Below, in pieces: positions 54,121 through 62,535 of a DNA stretch of 64,000 nt (positions are counted from its first letter, which is position 1; each line of letters begins with the position of its first letter). Origin of the DNA: CAVVAY01 sp963746465 (GTDB taxonomy: Bacteria; Actinomycetota; Actinomycetes; JACCUZ01). Position numbers and translations under genes: made by a program. The notes under the pieces were generated by a model. The model made no database searches. It worked only from the letters and a program-made list of their open reading frames with translations, and was not told the DNA's origin. The DNA is taken from assembly GCA_963746465.1 (NCBI GenBank), contig CAVVAY010000007.1, positions 496,001 to 560,000 on the forward strand, in the 5' to 3' direction.

Positions 54121-56838
54121 GTGGCCGCGAAGGACCAGACGCAAGCCGGCAACCGCCGGCTGGTGATCGTCGAGTCGCAGACCAAGGCGAAGACGATCGA
54201 GGGCTACCTCGGCGCGGGCTACGACGTCCAGGCCAGCGTCGGTCACATCCGCGACCTGCCGACCCCCTCGGAGCTTCCGGCGGCGGAGAAGAAGGGCCGG
54301 TTCGGCAAGTTCGCCGTGGACGTGGACGCCGACTTCGAGCCGTTCTACGTCGTCGACGCGGACAAGAAGCGGAAGGTCGCCGAGCTCAAGCGGGCCCTCA
54401 AGGACGCCGACGAGCTGTTCCTCGCGACCGACGAGGACCGCGAGGGCGAGGCCATCGCCTGGCACCTGCTGCAGGTCCTGGACCCCAAGGTGCCCGTCCG
54501 CCGGATGGTGTTCCACGAGATCACCCGGGACGCGATCCGAGCGGCCGTCGAGCAGACCCGCGACCTCGACCTGCACCTGGTGGACGCGCAGGAGACCCGG
54601 CGCATCCTGGACCGGCTCTACGGCTACGAGGTCTCCCCGGTGCTGTGGCGCAAGGTCCGCCAGGGGTTGTCCGCCGGCCGGGTGCAGTCGGTCGCGACCC
54701 GGCTCGTCGTCGAGCGCGAGCGGGAGCGCATCGCGTTCCGCGCCGCGGAGTACTGGGACATCGAGGCCACCCTCGACAAGGCTGAGGGCGAGTCGAACCG
54801 CTTTGATGCGCGGCTGGTGGCCGTCGACGGCCGACGCGTCGCGACCGGTCGCGACTTCGGCAGGGACGGCCGGCCGGTCGCCCGCTTCGACGGCGTGCAG
54901 CTCGACCAGTCGACAGCGGTCGCCCTCGCCGATGCGCTTCGCGAGTCGGACTTCGCGGTCCGGTCGGTCGAGGACAAGCCGTACGTACGCCGGCCGTCGG
55001 CACCGTTCATGACCTCGACCCTGCAGCAGGAGGCCAGCCGCAAGCTGCGGATGACCGCGCAGACCGCGATGCGGGTCGCGCAGCGGCTGTACGAGAACGG
55101 CTACATCACCTACATGCGTACCGACTCGACGACGCTGTCCGAGTCAGGGCTGAACGCGGCACGCAGCCAGGCGCGGGACATCTACGGGCCGGAGTACGTG
55201 CCCGACGTGCCCCGCCGCTACGAGCGCAAGGTGAAGAACGCCCAGGAGGCGCACGAGGCGATCCGGCCTTCCGGCGACTCGTTCCGTACGCCGGGCCAGG
55301 TGGCGGGAGAGCTCAGCCGCGACGAGCTGGCGCTCTACGACCTGATCTGGAAGCGCACCGTCGCCTCGCAGATGGCCGACGCCCGCGGGCAGACCGTGAC
55401 GGTGCGGCTCGGCGCGACGAGCTCCGACGGGCGGGACGCCGAGTTCTCGACGTCCGGCACCGTGATCACCTTCCGCGGTTTCCTGGCTGCCTACGAGGAG
55501 GGCCGGGACGACGATGAGAGTGCTTCGGCGCGCGAGGGCGAGGAGCGCGAGCGGCGCCTTCCCCAGATGCGTGAGGGAGACCGGCTCACGGTCCTGGACC
55601 TGCAACCGGACGGGCACTCCACCTCGCCCCCCGCGCGCTACACCGAGCCGACGTTGGTGCGAGCGCTGGAGGAGCGCGGCATCGGCCGCCCGTCGACGTA
55701 CGCCTCGATCCTCGGGACGATCATCGACCGCGGCTACGTCTTCAAGCGCGGGTCGGCCCTGGTGCCGGCCTGGCTGGCGTTCGCCACCATCGGTCTGCTG
55801 GAGAAGCACTTCGGCTCGCTGGTCGACTACGACTTCACCGCCGCGATGGAGGAGGACCTCGACCGGATCGCCAACGGCGAGCAGAACCGGGTCGACTGGC
55901 TGCGCGCCTTCTACTTCGGTGGCGGCCAGGACGGGGACCCCGGCCTGCACGAGCTGGTGTCCGGCTTCGGCGACATCGACGCCCGCGAGGTCAACTCGAT
56001 CCCGATCGGCAGCGACATCATCCTGCGGGTCGGCCGGTATGGGCCGTACGTGCAGCGCGGGCCGGACGGCGACGAGTCGTCGCAGCGAGCATCGGTGCCC
56101 GAGGACATGGCGCCGGACGAGCTCACCGTCGAGAAGGCGGAGGAGCTGCTGGCAGCGCCCAGCGGTGACCGCGACCTCGGCACCCACCCGGAGAGCGGGC
56201 TGCCGGTCGTGGCGAAAGCAGGGCGGTACGGGCCGTACGTGACCGAGGTGCTGCCCGACGATGCCGCCAAGAACGCGAAGCCGCGCACGGGCTCCTTGCT
56301 GGCGACGATGTCGCTGGACACGGTGACCCTCGACGACGCGTTGCGGCTGCTCAGCCTGCCGCGGGTGGTCGGCGTCGACCCGGCCGACGGCGTCGAGATC
56401 ACCGCGCAGAACGGTAGGTACGGGCCGTACCTCAAGAAGGGCACCGACTCGCGGTCGCTGGACAACGAGGAGCAGATGTTCGACATCACCCTCGACCAGG
56501 CGCTGGCGATCTACGCGCAGCCCAAGCAGCGCGGCCGCCGGGCCGCCGCGGCCCCGCTCAAGGAGCTGGGCAACGACCCGACCACCGGGCTGCCGGTCGT
56601 GGTGAAGGAGGGACGGTTCGGGGCCTACGTGACCGACGGCGAGAGCAATGCGACGCTGCGCAAGGCCGACTCGGTCGAGTCTGTGACCATCGAGCGGGCC
56701 GCCGAGCTGCTGGCCGAGAAGCGCGCCAAGGGCCCGGCCCCGAAGAAGCGCGCGGCCAAGAAGGCCACGGCAAAGAAGACGACGGCGAAGAAGGCAGCGA
56801 AGAAGACGACCAAGAAGGCCGCCGCCAAGAAGTCCTAG
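54121..56838 (+). CDS. topA: DNA topoisomerase I
   Basis: 905 residues. Type IA topoisomerase that relaxes negative supercoils. Toprim ATDEDREGEAIAWH, catalytic Y331 in ITYMRTDSTTLS, and YASILGTIIDRGYV. The C-terminal part has the actinobacterial DNA-binding repeats (VGRYGPYVQRG, AGRYGPYVTEVL, NGRYGPYLKKG, EGRFGAYVTDG), no zinc-finger cysteines, and ends in a Lys/Ala tail (KKATAKKTTAKKAAKK) that enhances processivity in relatives. GTG 54121. Confidence 0.97.
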   Translation: MAAKDQTQAGNRRLVIVESQTKAKTIEGYLGAGYDVQASVGHIRDLPTPSELPAAEKKGRFGKFAVDVDADFEPFYVVDADKKRKVAELKRALKDADELFLATDEDREGEAIAWHLLQVLDPKVPVRRMVFHEITRDAIRAAVEQTRDLDLHLVDAQETRRILDRLYGYEVSPVLWRKVRQGLSAGRVQSVATRLVVERERERIAFRAAEYWDIEATLDKAEGESNRFDARLVAVDGRRVATGRDFGRDGRPVARFDGVQLDQSTAVALADALRESDFAVRSVEDKPYVRRPSAPFMTSTLQQEASRKLRMTAQTAMRVAQRLYENGYITYMRTDSTTLSESGLNAARSQARDIYGPEYVPDVPRRYERKVKNAQEAHEAIRPSGDSFRTPGQVAGELSRDELALYDLIWKRTVASQMADARGQTVTVRLGATSSDGRDAEFSTSGTVITFRGFLAAYEEGRDDDESASAREGEERERRLPQMREGDRLTVLDLQPDGHSTSPPARYTEPTLVRALEERGIGRPSTYASILGTIIDRGYVFKRGSALVPAWLAFATIGLLEKHFGSLVDYDFTAAMEEDLDRIANGEQNRVDWLRAFYFGGGQDGDPGLHELVSGFGDIDAREVNSIPIGSDIILRVGRYGPYVQRGPDGDESSQRASVPEDMAPDELTVEKAEELLAAPSGDRDLGTHPESGLPVVAKAGRYGPYVTEVLPDDAAKNAKPRTGSLLATMSLDTVTLDDALRLLSLPRVVGVDPADGVEITAQNGRYGPYLKKGTDSRSLDNEEQMFDITLDQALAIYAQPKQRGRRAAAAPLKELGNDPTTGLPVVVKEGRFGAYVTDGESNATLRKADSVESVTIERAAELLAEKRAKGPAPKKRAAKKATAKKTTAKKAAKKTTKKAAAKKS
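56809..56835 (+). repeat. Lys/Ala-rich tail repeat of topA
   Basis: Codons alternate AAG and GCC/GCG/ACG in short T-K-K-A-A units at the extreme 3' end of topA; the low-complexity basic tail starts near 56740. It is a normal actinobacterial feature that binds DNA. Confidence 0.6.
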
Positions 56839-56927
56839 CGCGCCCCAAGGTCCTCTGGACGCCGACGCACCACTCCGACGGCGTGTCTGGTGCGGACGCG
56901 TCCACTCGGGGATGTCGGGCGGATGGA

Positions 56928-56933
56928 TACCCT
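56928..56933 (+). promoter_or_regulatory. -10 box for MFS-tmk
   Basis: TACCCT is followed by seven bases and the GTG at 56941, a leaderless arrangement that decides the start codon. Confidence 0.45.
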
Positions 56934-56940
56934 GGGCGCC

Positions 56941-59511
56941 GTGAGCACCTCGAGCGCCCAGCCGGTCGTGATCCCCGACCACGACCTGCGCGGGGTGCTG
57001 CGCATCCCGGCGTTCCGTCAGCTGTGGACCGCCCTGTCGCTGTCCAGCATGGGTGACTGGCTGGGCCTGCTGGCTCTCACCGCGCTGGCCCCCCTGCTGG
57101 CCGACCGGGGCTACGCCGCCGCGAACCTCGCCATCGCGGGTGTCTTCATCCTCCGGCTCGCCCCGGCGATCGTCATCGGCCCGCTCGCCGGGGTCGTCGC
57201 CGACCGGCTCGACCGCCGCCTCACCATGGTTGTCTGCGACCTCGCCCGGTTCGCGCTCTTCCTGTCGATCCCCTTGATCGGCACCCTGTGGTGGCTGTTC
57301 GTCGCGACCTTCCTCATCGAGGTCGCCAGCCTGGTCTGGATCCCGGCGAAGGAAGCCACGGTCCCCAACCTGGTCCCTCGCGAGCGGCTCGAGACGGCCA
57401 ACCAGCTCAGCCTGTTCACGACGTACGGCTCGGCCCCGGTCGCCGCCGCCATCTTCGCCGGGCTGGCGCTGCTCACCGGCATGCTCGACAACGCGGTGCC
57501 CGAGCTCGCGGCGGTCGACCTCGCCCTGTACGTCAACGCCGCCACCTTCCTGGTCAGCGCCGTCACGATCCTGCGACTGCGGGCCATCCCCGCGCGCCAG
57601 CGGCTGGCCGAGGGGGAGCGGCACCCCAGCGTGTGGCGCACCCTGGTCGAGGGGTGGACCTATGTCGGTCGCACCCGCCTGATCCGCGGCCTCGTCGTGG
57701 GCATGCTCGGTGCCTTCGCGGCCGGCGGTGCCGTCATCGGCCTGGCTCGCACCTTCGTCACCGACCTGGGAGGTGGCGACCCGGGCTACGGCCTGCTGTT
57801 CGGCACCGTGTTCCTCGGCCTGGCGGGCGGCATGCTCCTCGGCCCCCGGCTGCTGCCCGACTTCAGCCGACGGCGGATGTTCGGGCTGGCCATCGGCGGT
57901 GCGGGGCTGTCCTTGGCACTGCTCGGCCTGATCCCCAACCTGGTGCTGGCCGTGCTGATCACCCTGGTGATCGGCGCGTTCGCCGGCGTCGCGTGGGTCA
58001 CCGGCTACACGTTGCTCGGTCTCGAGGTGGCCGACGAGCTGCGCGGCCGGACGTTCGCCTTCGTACAGACCATGGTCCGTGTCGTCCTGGTGGCGGTGCT
58101 GGCAGTGTCCCCGCTGCTCGCGGCTGCGTTCGGGCAGCACGAGGTCGAGGTCACCGACGCGCTCGCCCTCACCTACAACGGGGCGGCCTTCGTCTTCCTG
58201 CTCGCGGGTCTGCTCGCCGCGGCGCTGGGCATCGCGTCGTACCGCCACATGGACGACCGGCGTGGAGTGCCGTTGTCCGCCGACCTCGCTGCCGCCTTCC
58301 ACAGCGAGCCGGTCGGCCTGCACGGGAGCGGTCCCCGGAAGGGGTACTTCATCGCGCTGGAAGGAGGCGAGGGTGCCGGGAAGTCGACCCAGGCCCGTGC
58401 CTTGGCCCGCTGGCTCGAGTCGCTGGGGCACGACGTCCTGGTGACCTTCGAGCCGGGCGCCACCGAGGTCGGCCGCCGGCTCCGCTCGGTGCTGCTCGAC
58501 CATCCCGAGCCGGCCGCAGACGCCGCCGCCGTCGCGCCACCCGCCCTGTCCGCCCGGACCGAGGCGCTGCTGTTCGCGGCCGACCGGGCCGAGCACGTCG
58601 CGACCGTGGTGCGGCCCGCGCTGGCACTGGGTCACGTCGTGGTCTGCGACCGCTACACCGACTCCTCGGTGGCCTACCAGGGTGCCGGCCGCGAGCTGGC
58701 AGGTGCCGAGGTCGGCCGGCTGTCGCGGTGGGCGACCGACGGTCTGCTGCCACAGCTGACCGTGGTCCTGGACGTCCCCGCAGCCGACGGCCTGTCCCGG
58801 GTCGAGGCCCCGGACCGGTTGGAGTCGGAGCCGCTGGCCTTCCACGAGCGGGTCCGCGAGCGGTTCCTCGAGCTGGCCCGTCGCGGCGGCTCCCGCTACC
58901 TCGTCGTCGACGGGACCCTGCCGCCCGAGGAGATCACCGCGGCGATCCGGGCCCGGCTGGAGCCGGCGCTGCCGCTCAGCGCGCAGCAGATCCGGGAGGC
59001 CGAGGAGGCCCGGGCTGCCGAGGAGAAGCGGCGACAGCTCGCCGAGGCGGCCCGTCAGCTCGAGGAGGCCCGGGCCCGGGCCGAGGCCGAGGAGCAGGCC
59101 CGGCGGGCGGCGCTGGACGCCGAGGCCCGGGTGGCGCAGGCCGCCGCCGAGGCAGCCGCACTGGCCGAGCAGCGCAGGCTGCAGGAGCAGGCCGAGGCCG
59201 CCGAGCGAGCCCGGCTGGCGGCGATCGCAGCCGCGGAGGCCGCCAAGGTGCGCGAGGAGCATGCCCGGCAGCGCGCGCTGCAGGCCGAGCAGCGACGCCG
59301 GCAGAAGGAGGCCCACCGGCCGCCCCGGGCCCAGCCCACCCGGCGTTCGGTGGGCGACGAGACCACGGTCCCGACGGCGGTGCCTGCCGCCGAGCCACCC
59401 ACCCGTCCGCTCAGCCTCAGCGACGAGCTGTTCGGCATCGGCACCGACGACGAGACGGACGACAGCACGTTGCAGCTGCCCCGCGTCGACAACCGGCGCG
59501 ACGACCGGTGA
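56941..59511 (+). CDS. tmk: MFS transporter - thymidylate kinase fusion
   Basis: 856 residues in three parts. Residues 1-440: MFS transporter with about 12 helices (FRQLWTALSLSSMGDWLGLLALTALAPLLAD, LAGVVADRLDRRLTMVVCDLARFALF). Residues 465-675: thymidylate kinase, P-loop GGEGAGKST with K481, D-R-Y-T-D-S-S-V-A-Y-Q-G-A-G at about 570, LID RVEAPDRLESEPLAFHERVRERF; it makes dTDP from dTMP. Residues 680-800: an Ala/Glu/Arg coiled coil, then a low-complexity tail. Streptomyces has a similar fusion. The canonical T-R-E-P-G-G reads T-F-E-P-G-A. GTG start chosen by the leaderless -10 box. The end overlaps holB by four bases. Confidence 0.9.
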   Translation: MSTSSAQPVVIPDHDLRGVLRIPAFRQLWTALSLSSMGDWLGLLALTALAPLLADRGYAAANLAIAGVFILRLAPAIVIGPLAGVVADRLDRRLTMVVCDLARFALFLSIPLIGTLWWLFVATFLIEVASLVWIPAKEATVPNLVPRERLETANQLSLFTTYGSAPVAAAIFAGLALLTGMLDNAVPELAAVDLALYVNAATFLVSAVTILRLRAIPARQRLAEGERHPSVWRTLVEGWTYVGRTRLIRGLVVGMLGAFAAGGAVIGLARTFVTDLGGGDPGYGLLFGTVFLGLAGGMLLGPRLLPDFSRRRMFGLAIGGAGLSLALLGLIPNLVLAVLITLVIGAFAGVAWVTGYTLLGLEVADELRGRTFAFVQTMVRVVLVAVLAVSPLLAAAFGQHEVEVTDALALTYNGAAFVFLLAGLLAAALGIASYRHMDDRRGVPLSADLAAAFHSEPVGLHGSGPRKGYFIALEGGEGAGKSTQARALARWLESLGHDVLVTFEPGATEVGRRLRSVLLDHPEPAADAAAVAPPALSARTEALLFAADRAEHVATVVRPALALGHVVVCDRYTDSSVAYQGAGRELAGAEVGRLSRWATDGLLPQLTVVLDVPAADGLSRVEAPDRLESEPLAFHERVRERFLELARRGGSRYLVVDGTLPPEEITAAIRARLEPALPLSAQQIREAEEARAAEEKRRQLAEAARQLEEARARAEAEEQARRAALDAEARVAQAAAEAAALAEQRRLQEQAEAAERARLAAIAAAEAAKVREEHARQRALQAEQRRRQKEAHRPPRAQPTRRSVGDETTVPTAVPAAEPPTRPLSLSDELFGIGTDDETDDSTLQLPRVDNRRDDR

Positions 59512-60683
59512 GCCAGCCGGGCGCGGGGATCTGGTCCGACCTGGTCGGCCAGCAGCCGACGGTCGCCGTGCTGCAGCGCGCCGTGGCTGGGGCCGCAGCC
59601 ACCCGTCGCGGGGAGCCGGGCTCCGGCATGACGCATGCCTGGCTGTTCACCGGTCCACCCGGGTCGGGCCGGTCCACCGCGGCCCGAGCGTTCGCCGCTG
59701 CGCTGCAGTGCCCCGACGAGGGCTGCAGCGAGTGCGCGGCCTGCCGCAGCGTGCTCGGCGGCGGTCACCCCGATGTCGAGGTCGTCAACACCCGCAAGCT
59801 GTCCATCGGCGTCGACGATGCCCGGGCCCTGGTCTCTCGCGCCGGTCGGCATCCAGCGCTCGGTCGGTGGCAGGTGATGGTGGTCGAGGACGCCGACCGG
59901 CTCACCGACCAGGCCGGAAACGCGCTGCTCAAGGCCATCGAGGAACCGACACCGCACACCGTGTGGCTGCTCTGCGCGCCGGCCGTCGACGACGTCCTGC
60001 CCACGGTCCGCTCCCGCTGCCGGCACCTGTCGTTGCGCACCCCACCGACCGACGCGGTCGCCGACGTGCTGGTCCGTCGCGACGGGGTCGACCCGGCGAT
60101 GGCGTCGTTCGCCGCCAGGGCGGCGCAGGGCCACATCGGCCGGGCCCGCCGGCTGGCCACCGACGAGGAGGCCCGGCTGCGCCGGCACGCCGTACTACGG
60201 CTGCCGCTCTCGCTGGGCGAGCTCAGCGCCGCGTTGCGGGCCGCCGGCGACCTGGTCGACGCAGCCACCGCGGAGGCCAACGAGCAGGCCGCCACGCTGG
60301 CTGCGTCCGAGGCCGACGAGATGCGCCGTGGTCTGGGCGTCGGGCCGGGCGCCCGGCAGCCCGCCGGCGCGGCGGCCCAGCTCAAGGAGCTGGAGGGCGA
60401 GCAGAAGAAGCGCGCCACCCGCACCAGGCGGGACGCCATCGACCGCGCGCTGATCGACCTGGCCGGCTTCTACCGCGACGTCCTCGCCCTCCAGGCGCAG
60501 GCAGACGTCGAACTCGTGAACGACGAGATGCGTGACGCGGTCAGCGGGGTGGCCCGGTCGTCGAGCCCCGAGTCGACGCTGCGCCGGATCGACGCGATCC
60601 TCGCCGCCCGGACGGCGATCGATGCGAACGTCGCCCCGCTGCTCGCGGTCGAGGCGATGACCGTCGCGCTGCGCCGCGGCTGA
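59508..60683 (+). CDS. holB: DNA polymerase III delta' subunit
   Basis: 391 residues. Clamp-loader subunit. Walker A reads GPPGSGR55-S-T with Arg for Lys, as expected for delta' which does not hydrolyse ATP; zinc ligands C68, C73, C76 and C79; Walker B-like VVEDADRLTDQAGNALLKAIEEP and sensor-like VRSRC. A C-terminal helical domain follows. GTG 59508 overlaps the tmk gene by four bases. Confidence 0.93.
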   Translation: MSQPGAGIWSDLVGQQPTVAVLQRAVAGAAATRRGEPGSGMTHAWLFTGPPGSGRSTAARAFAAALQCPDEGCSECAACRSVLGGGHPDVEVVNTRKLSIGVDDARALVSRAGRHPALGRWQVMVVEDADRLTDQAGNALLKAIEEPTPHTVWLLCAPAVDDVLPTVRSRCRHLSLRTPPTDAVADVLVRRDGVDPAMASFAARAAQGHIGRARRLATDEEARLRRHAVLRLPLSLGELSAALRAAGDLVDAATAEANEQAATLAASEADEMRRGLGVGPGARQPAGAAAQLKELEGEQKKRATRTRRDAIDRALIDLAGFYRDVLALQAQADVELVNDEMRDAVSGVARSSSPESTLRRIDAILAARTAIDANVAPLLAVEAMTVALRRG

Positions 60684-60686
60684 CGC

Positions 60687-62426
60687 TCAGGCCAGCGGCA
60701 CGATCTCCGGCGCCCCGAGGCGGGCCGTGTCGGCGGTCTGGTCGTCCGGCTGCTCCTGGGAGAGCCGCTCGGCCTTGACCCGGGCGAGGTAGTGCTCGAC
60801 CTCCCGCTCGGTCTGCGCCGCACTCCAGCCGAGCACCGGCGCCATCAGCGCGGCGGCGACCGGGGCCGCGGTCACGCCGCGGTCGAAGGTCTCGATCGAG
60901 ATCCGGGTACGCCGGGTGAGCACGTCGTCCAGGTGGCGAGCGCCCTCGTGGCTGGCCGCGTAGACCAGCTCGGCGCGCAGGTAGTCGTCGGCGCCCTCGA
61001 CGGCGTCGCCCAGCGAGGGGTCCCGGTCGACGAGCGCCAGCACCTCGTGCACGAGTGAGCCGTGGCGGTGCAGCAGGTGCTCCACCCGGGCGACGTGCAG
61101 ACCGTGCTTGGTCGCCAGCCGCTGCCGCCCGTTCCACAGCGCGGCATAGCCCTCGGCTCCGACCAGCGGGATGCGGTCGGTGACGCAGTCCGGCACCTTG
61201 TCGTCGAGGCCGTGGCTCACGGCGTCGACCGCGTCCTTCGCCATCACGCGGTACGTCGTGTACTTGCCACCGGCCACGACGACCAGTCCGGGCACCGGGT
61301 GGGCGACCGTGTGCTCCCGTGACAGCTTCGAGGTCGACTCGGACTCGCCGGACAGCAGCGGGCGCAGCCCGGCGTACACGCCCTCGACGTCCTCACGGGT
61401 CAGCGGTGTCACCAGCACCCGGTTGACGTGCTCGAGCAGGTAGTCGATGTCGGTGCTGGACGCCGCCGGATGAGCCTTGCCGAGGTCCCAGTCGGTGTCG
61501 GTCGTCCCGATGATCCAGTGCCGGCCCCAGGGGATGACGAACAGCACGCTGGTCTCGGTGCGCAGGATCAGGCCGGTGGCCGACTGGATGCGGTCCCGCG
61601 GGACGACCAGGTGAACGCCTTTGGACGCGCGCACGTGGAACTGGCCGCGCTCACCTGCCATCGCCTGGGTCAGGTCGGTCCAGACGCCGGTCGCATTCAC
61701 CACCTGACGCGCGCGGACCTCGAGCTCGGTGTCGGACTCGAAGTCGCGGACCCGCACGCCGGTCACCCGCTCGCCCTCACGGAGGAACCCGATCACCCGT
61801 GCCCGGTTGGCAACCAGTGCGCCATAGGCCGCCGCGGTGCGGACCACGGCGGCGGTGTGCCGGGCGTCGTCGACCTGCGCGTCGTAGTACTGGATGGCGC
61901 CGACCAGTGCGTCCTTGCGCAGCGACGGCGACTGCCGCAGGGCGGCCTTGCGAGACAGGTGCCGGTGGTGCGGCAGACCGCGGGCGTTGCCGGACGAGAC
62001 ACCCATCGTGTCGTAGAGCGCGACACCGGCACCGGCGTACAACCGCTCCCACCCCCGGTGCTTGAGCGGGTAGAGGAACGGCACGGGGCGCACCAGGTGC
62101 GGTGCGAGCCGCTGGGTCAGCAGGCCGCGCTCGCGCAAGGCCTCCCGGACCAGGCCGAAGTCGAGCATCTCCAGGTAGCGCAGGCCGCCGTGGATCAGCT
62201 TGCTCGACCGGCTCGACGTACCTGCCGCCCAGTCGCGACCCTCGAACAATCCCACCGTCAGGCCGCGGGTCACCGCGTCCAGGGCCACGCCCGCGCCCAC
62301 CACGCCGCCGCCGATGACGACGACGTCGAGCTCGTCGACCTGCGCCGCGTCCAGCGCATCGTGACGTTCGTCCGGGCCGAGCCGGCTGGTGGGGGAGAAC
62401 GGCCGGGAGGCCGGGTCCTGCCGCAT
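60687..62426 (-). CDS. glpD: Aerobic glycerol-3-phosphate dehydrogenase
   Basis: 579 residues. FAD-dependent enzyme at the membrane that oxidises glycerol 3-phosphate to dihydroxyacetone phosphate. FAD-binding VVVIGGGVVGAGVALDAVTRGL (about residues 34-55), WAAGTSSRSSKLIHGGLRYLE, and VVNATGVWTD; the C-terminal helical domain (GVTAAPVAAALMAPVLGWSAAQTEREVEHYL) is typical. I chose ATG 62426 for the GTGAGGAC site upstream; GTG 62438 is possible. It diverges from the lipoprotein hydrolase gene through overlapping -10 boxes. Confidence 0.95.
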   Translation of the reverse strand: MRQDPASRPFSPTSRLGPDERHDALDAAQVDELDVVVIGGGVVGAGVALDAVTRGLTVGLFEGRDWAAGTSSRSSKLIHGGLRYLEMLDFGLVREALRERGLLTQRLAPHLVRPVPFLYPLKHRGWERLYAGAGVALYDTMGVSSGNARGLPHHRHLSRKAALRQSPSLRKDALVGAIQYYDAQVDDARHTAAVVRTAAAYGALVANRARVIGFLREGERVTGVRVRDFESDTELEVRARQVVNATGVWTDLTQAMAGERGQFHVRASKGVHLVVPRDRIQSATGLILRTETSVLFVIPWGRHWIIGTTDTDWDLGKAHPAASSTDIDYLLEHVNRVLVTPLTREDVEGVYAGLRPLLSGESESTSKLSREHTVAHPVPGLVVVAGGKYTTYRVMAKDAVDAVSHGLDDKVPDCVTDRIPLVGAEGYAALWNGRQRLATKHGLHVARVEHLLHRHGSLVHEVLALVDRDPSLGDAVEGADDYLRAELVYAASHEGARHLDDVLTRRTRISIETFDRGVTAAPVAAALMAPVLGWSAAQTEREVEHYLARVKAERLSQEQPDDQTADTARLGAPEIVPLA

Positions 62427-62453
62427 CTGCGTCCTCACTGCAGTCCGGCGACC

Positions 62454-62460
62454 TATCGTA
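62454..62460. promoter_or_regulatory. Overlapping divergent -10 boxes (glpD / hydrolase)
   Basis: Plus-strand TATCGT (62454-62459) and minus-strand TACGAT (62460-62455) overlap almost fully, so initiation in the two directions is likely to compete. Confidence 0.4.
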
Positions 62461-62535
62461 GGGCTGGAAGAGCCGGCGTCAGCAGCCGCATACCCTCGGC
62501 CCTGCTGTGGCGGAGCAGATCTCGAGGGAGTCCAG

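Noticed and set aside
55144..59316. 1390-codon open frame on the minus strand
   Set aside because: It lies antisense to topA and MFS-tmk, which have full catalytic motifs. Its composition (Gln/Gly/Arg/His-rich, no domains) is that of a GC-driven shadow frame.
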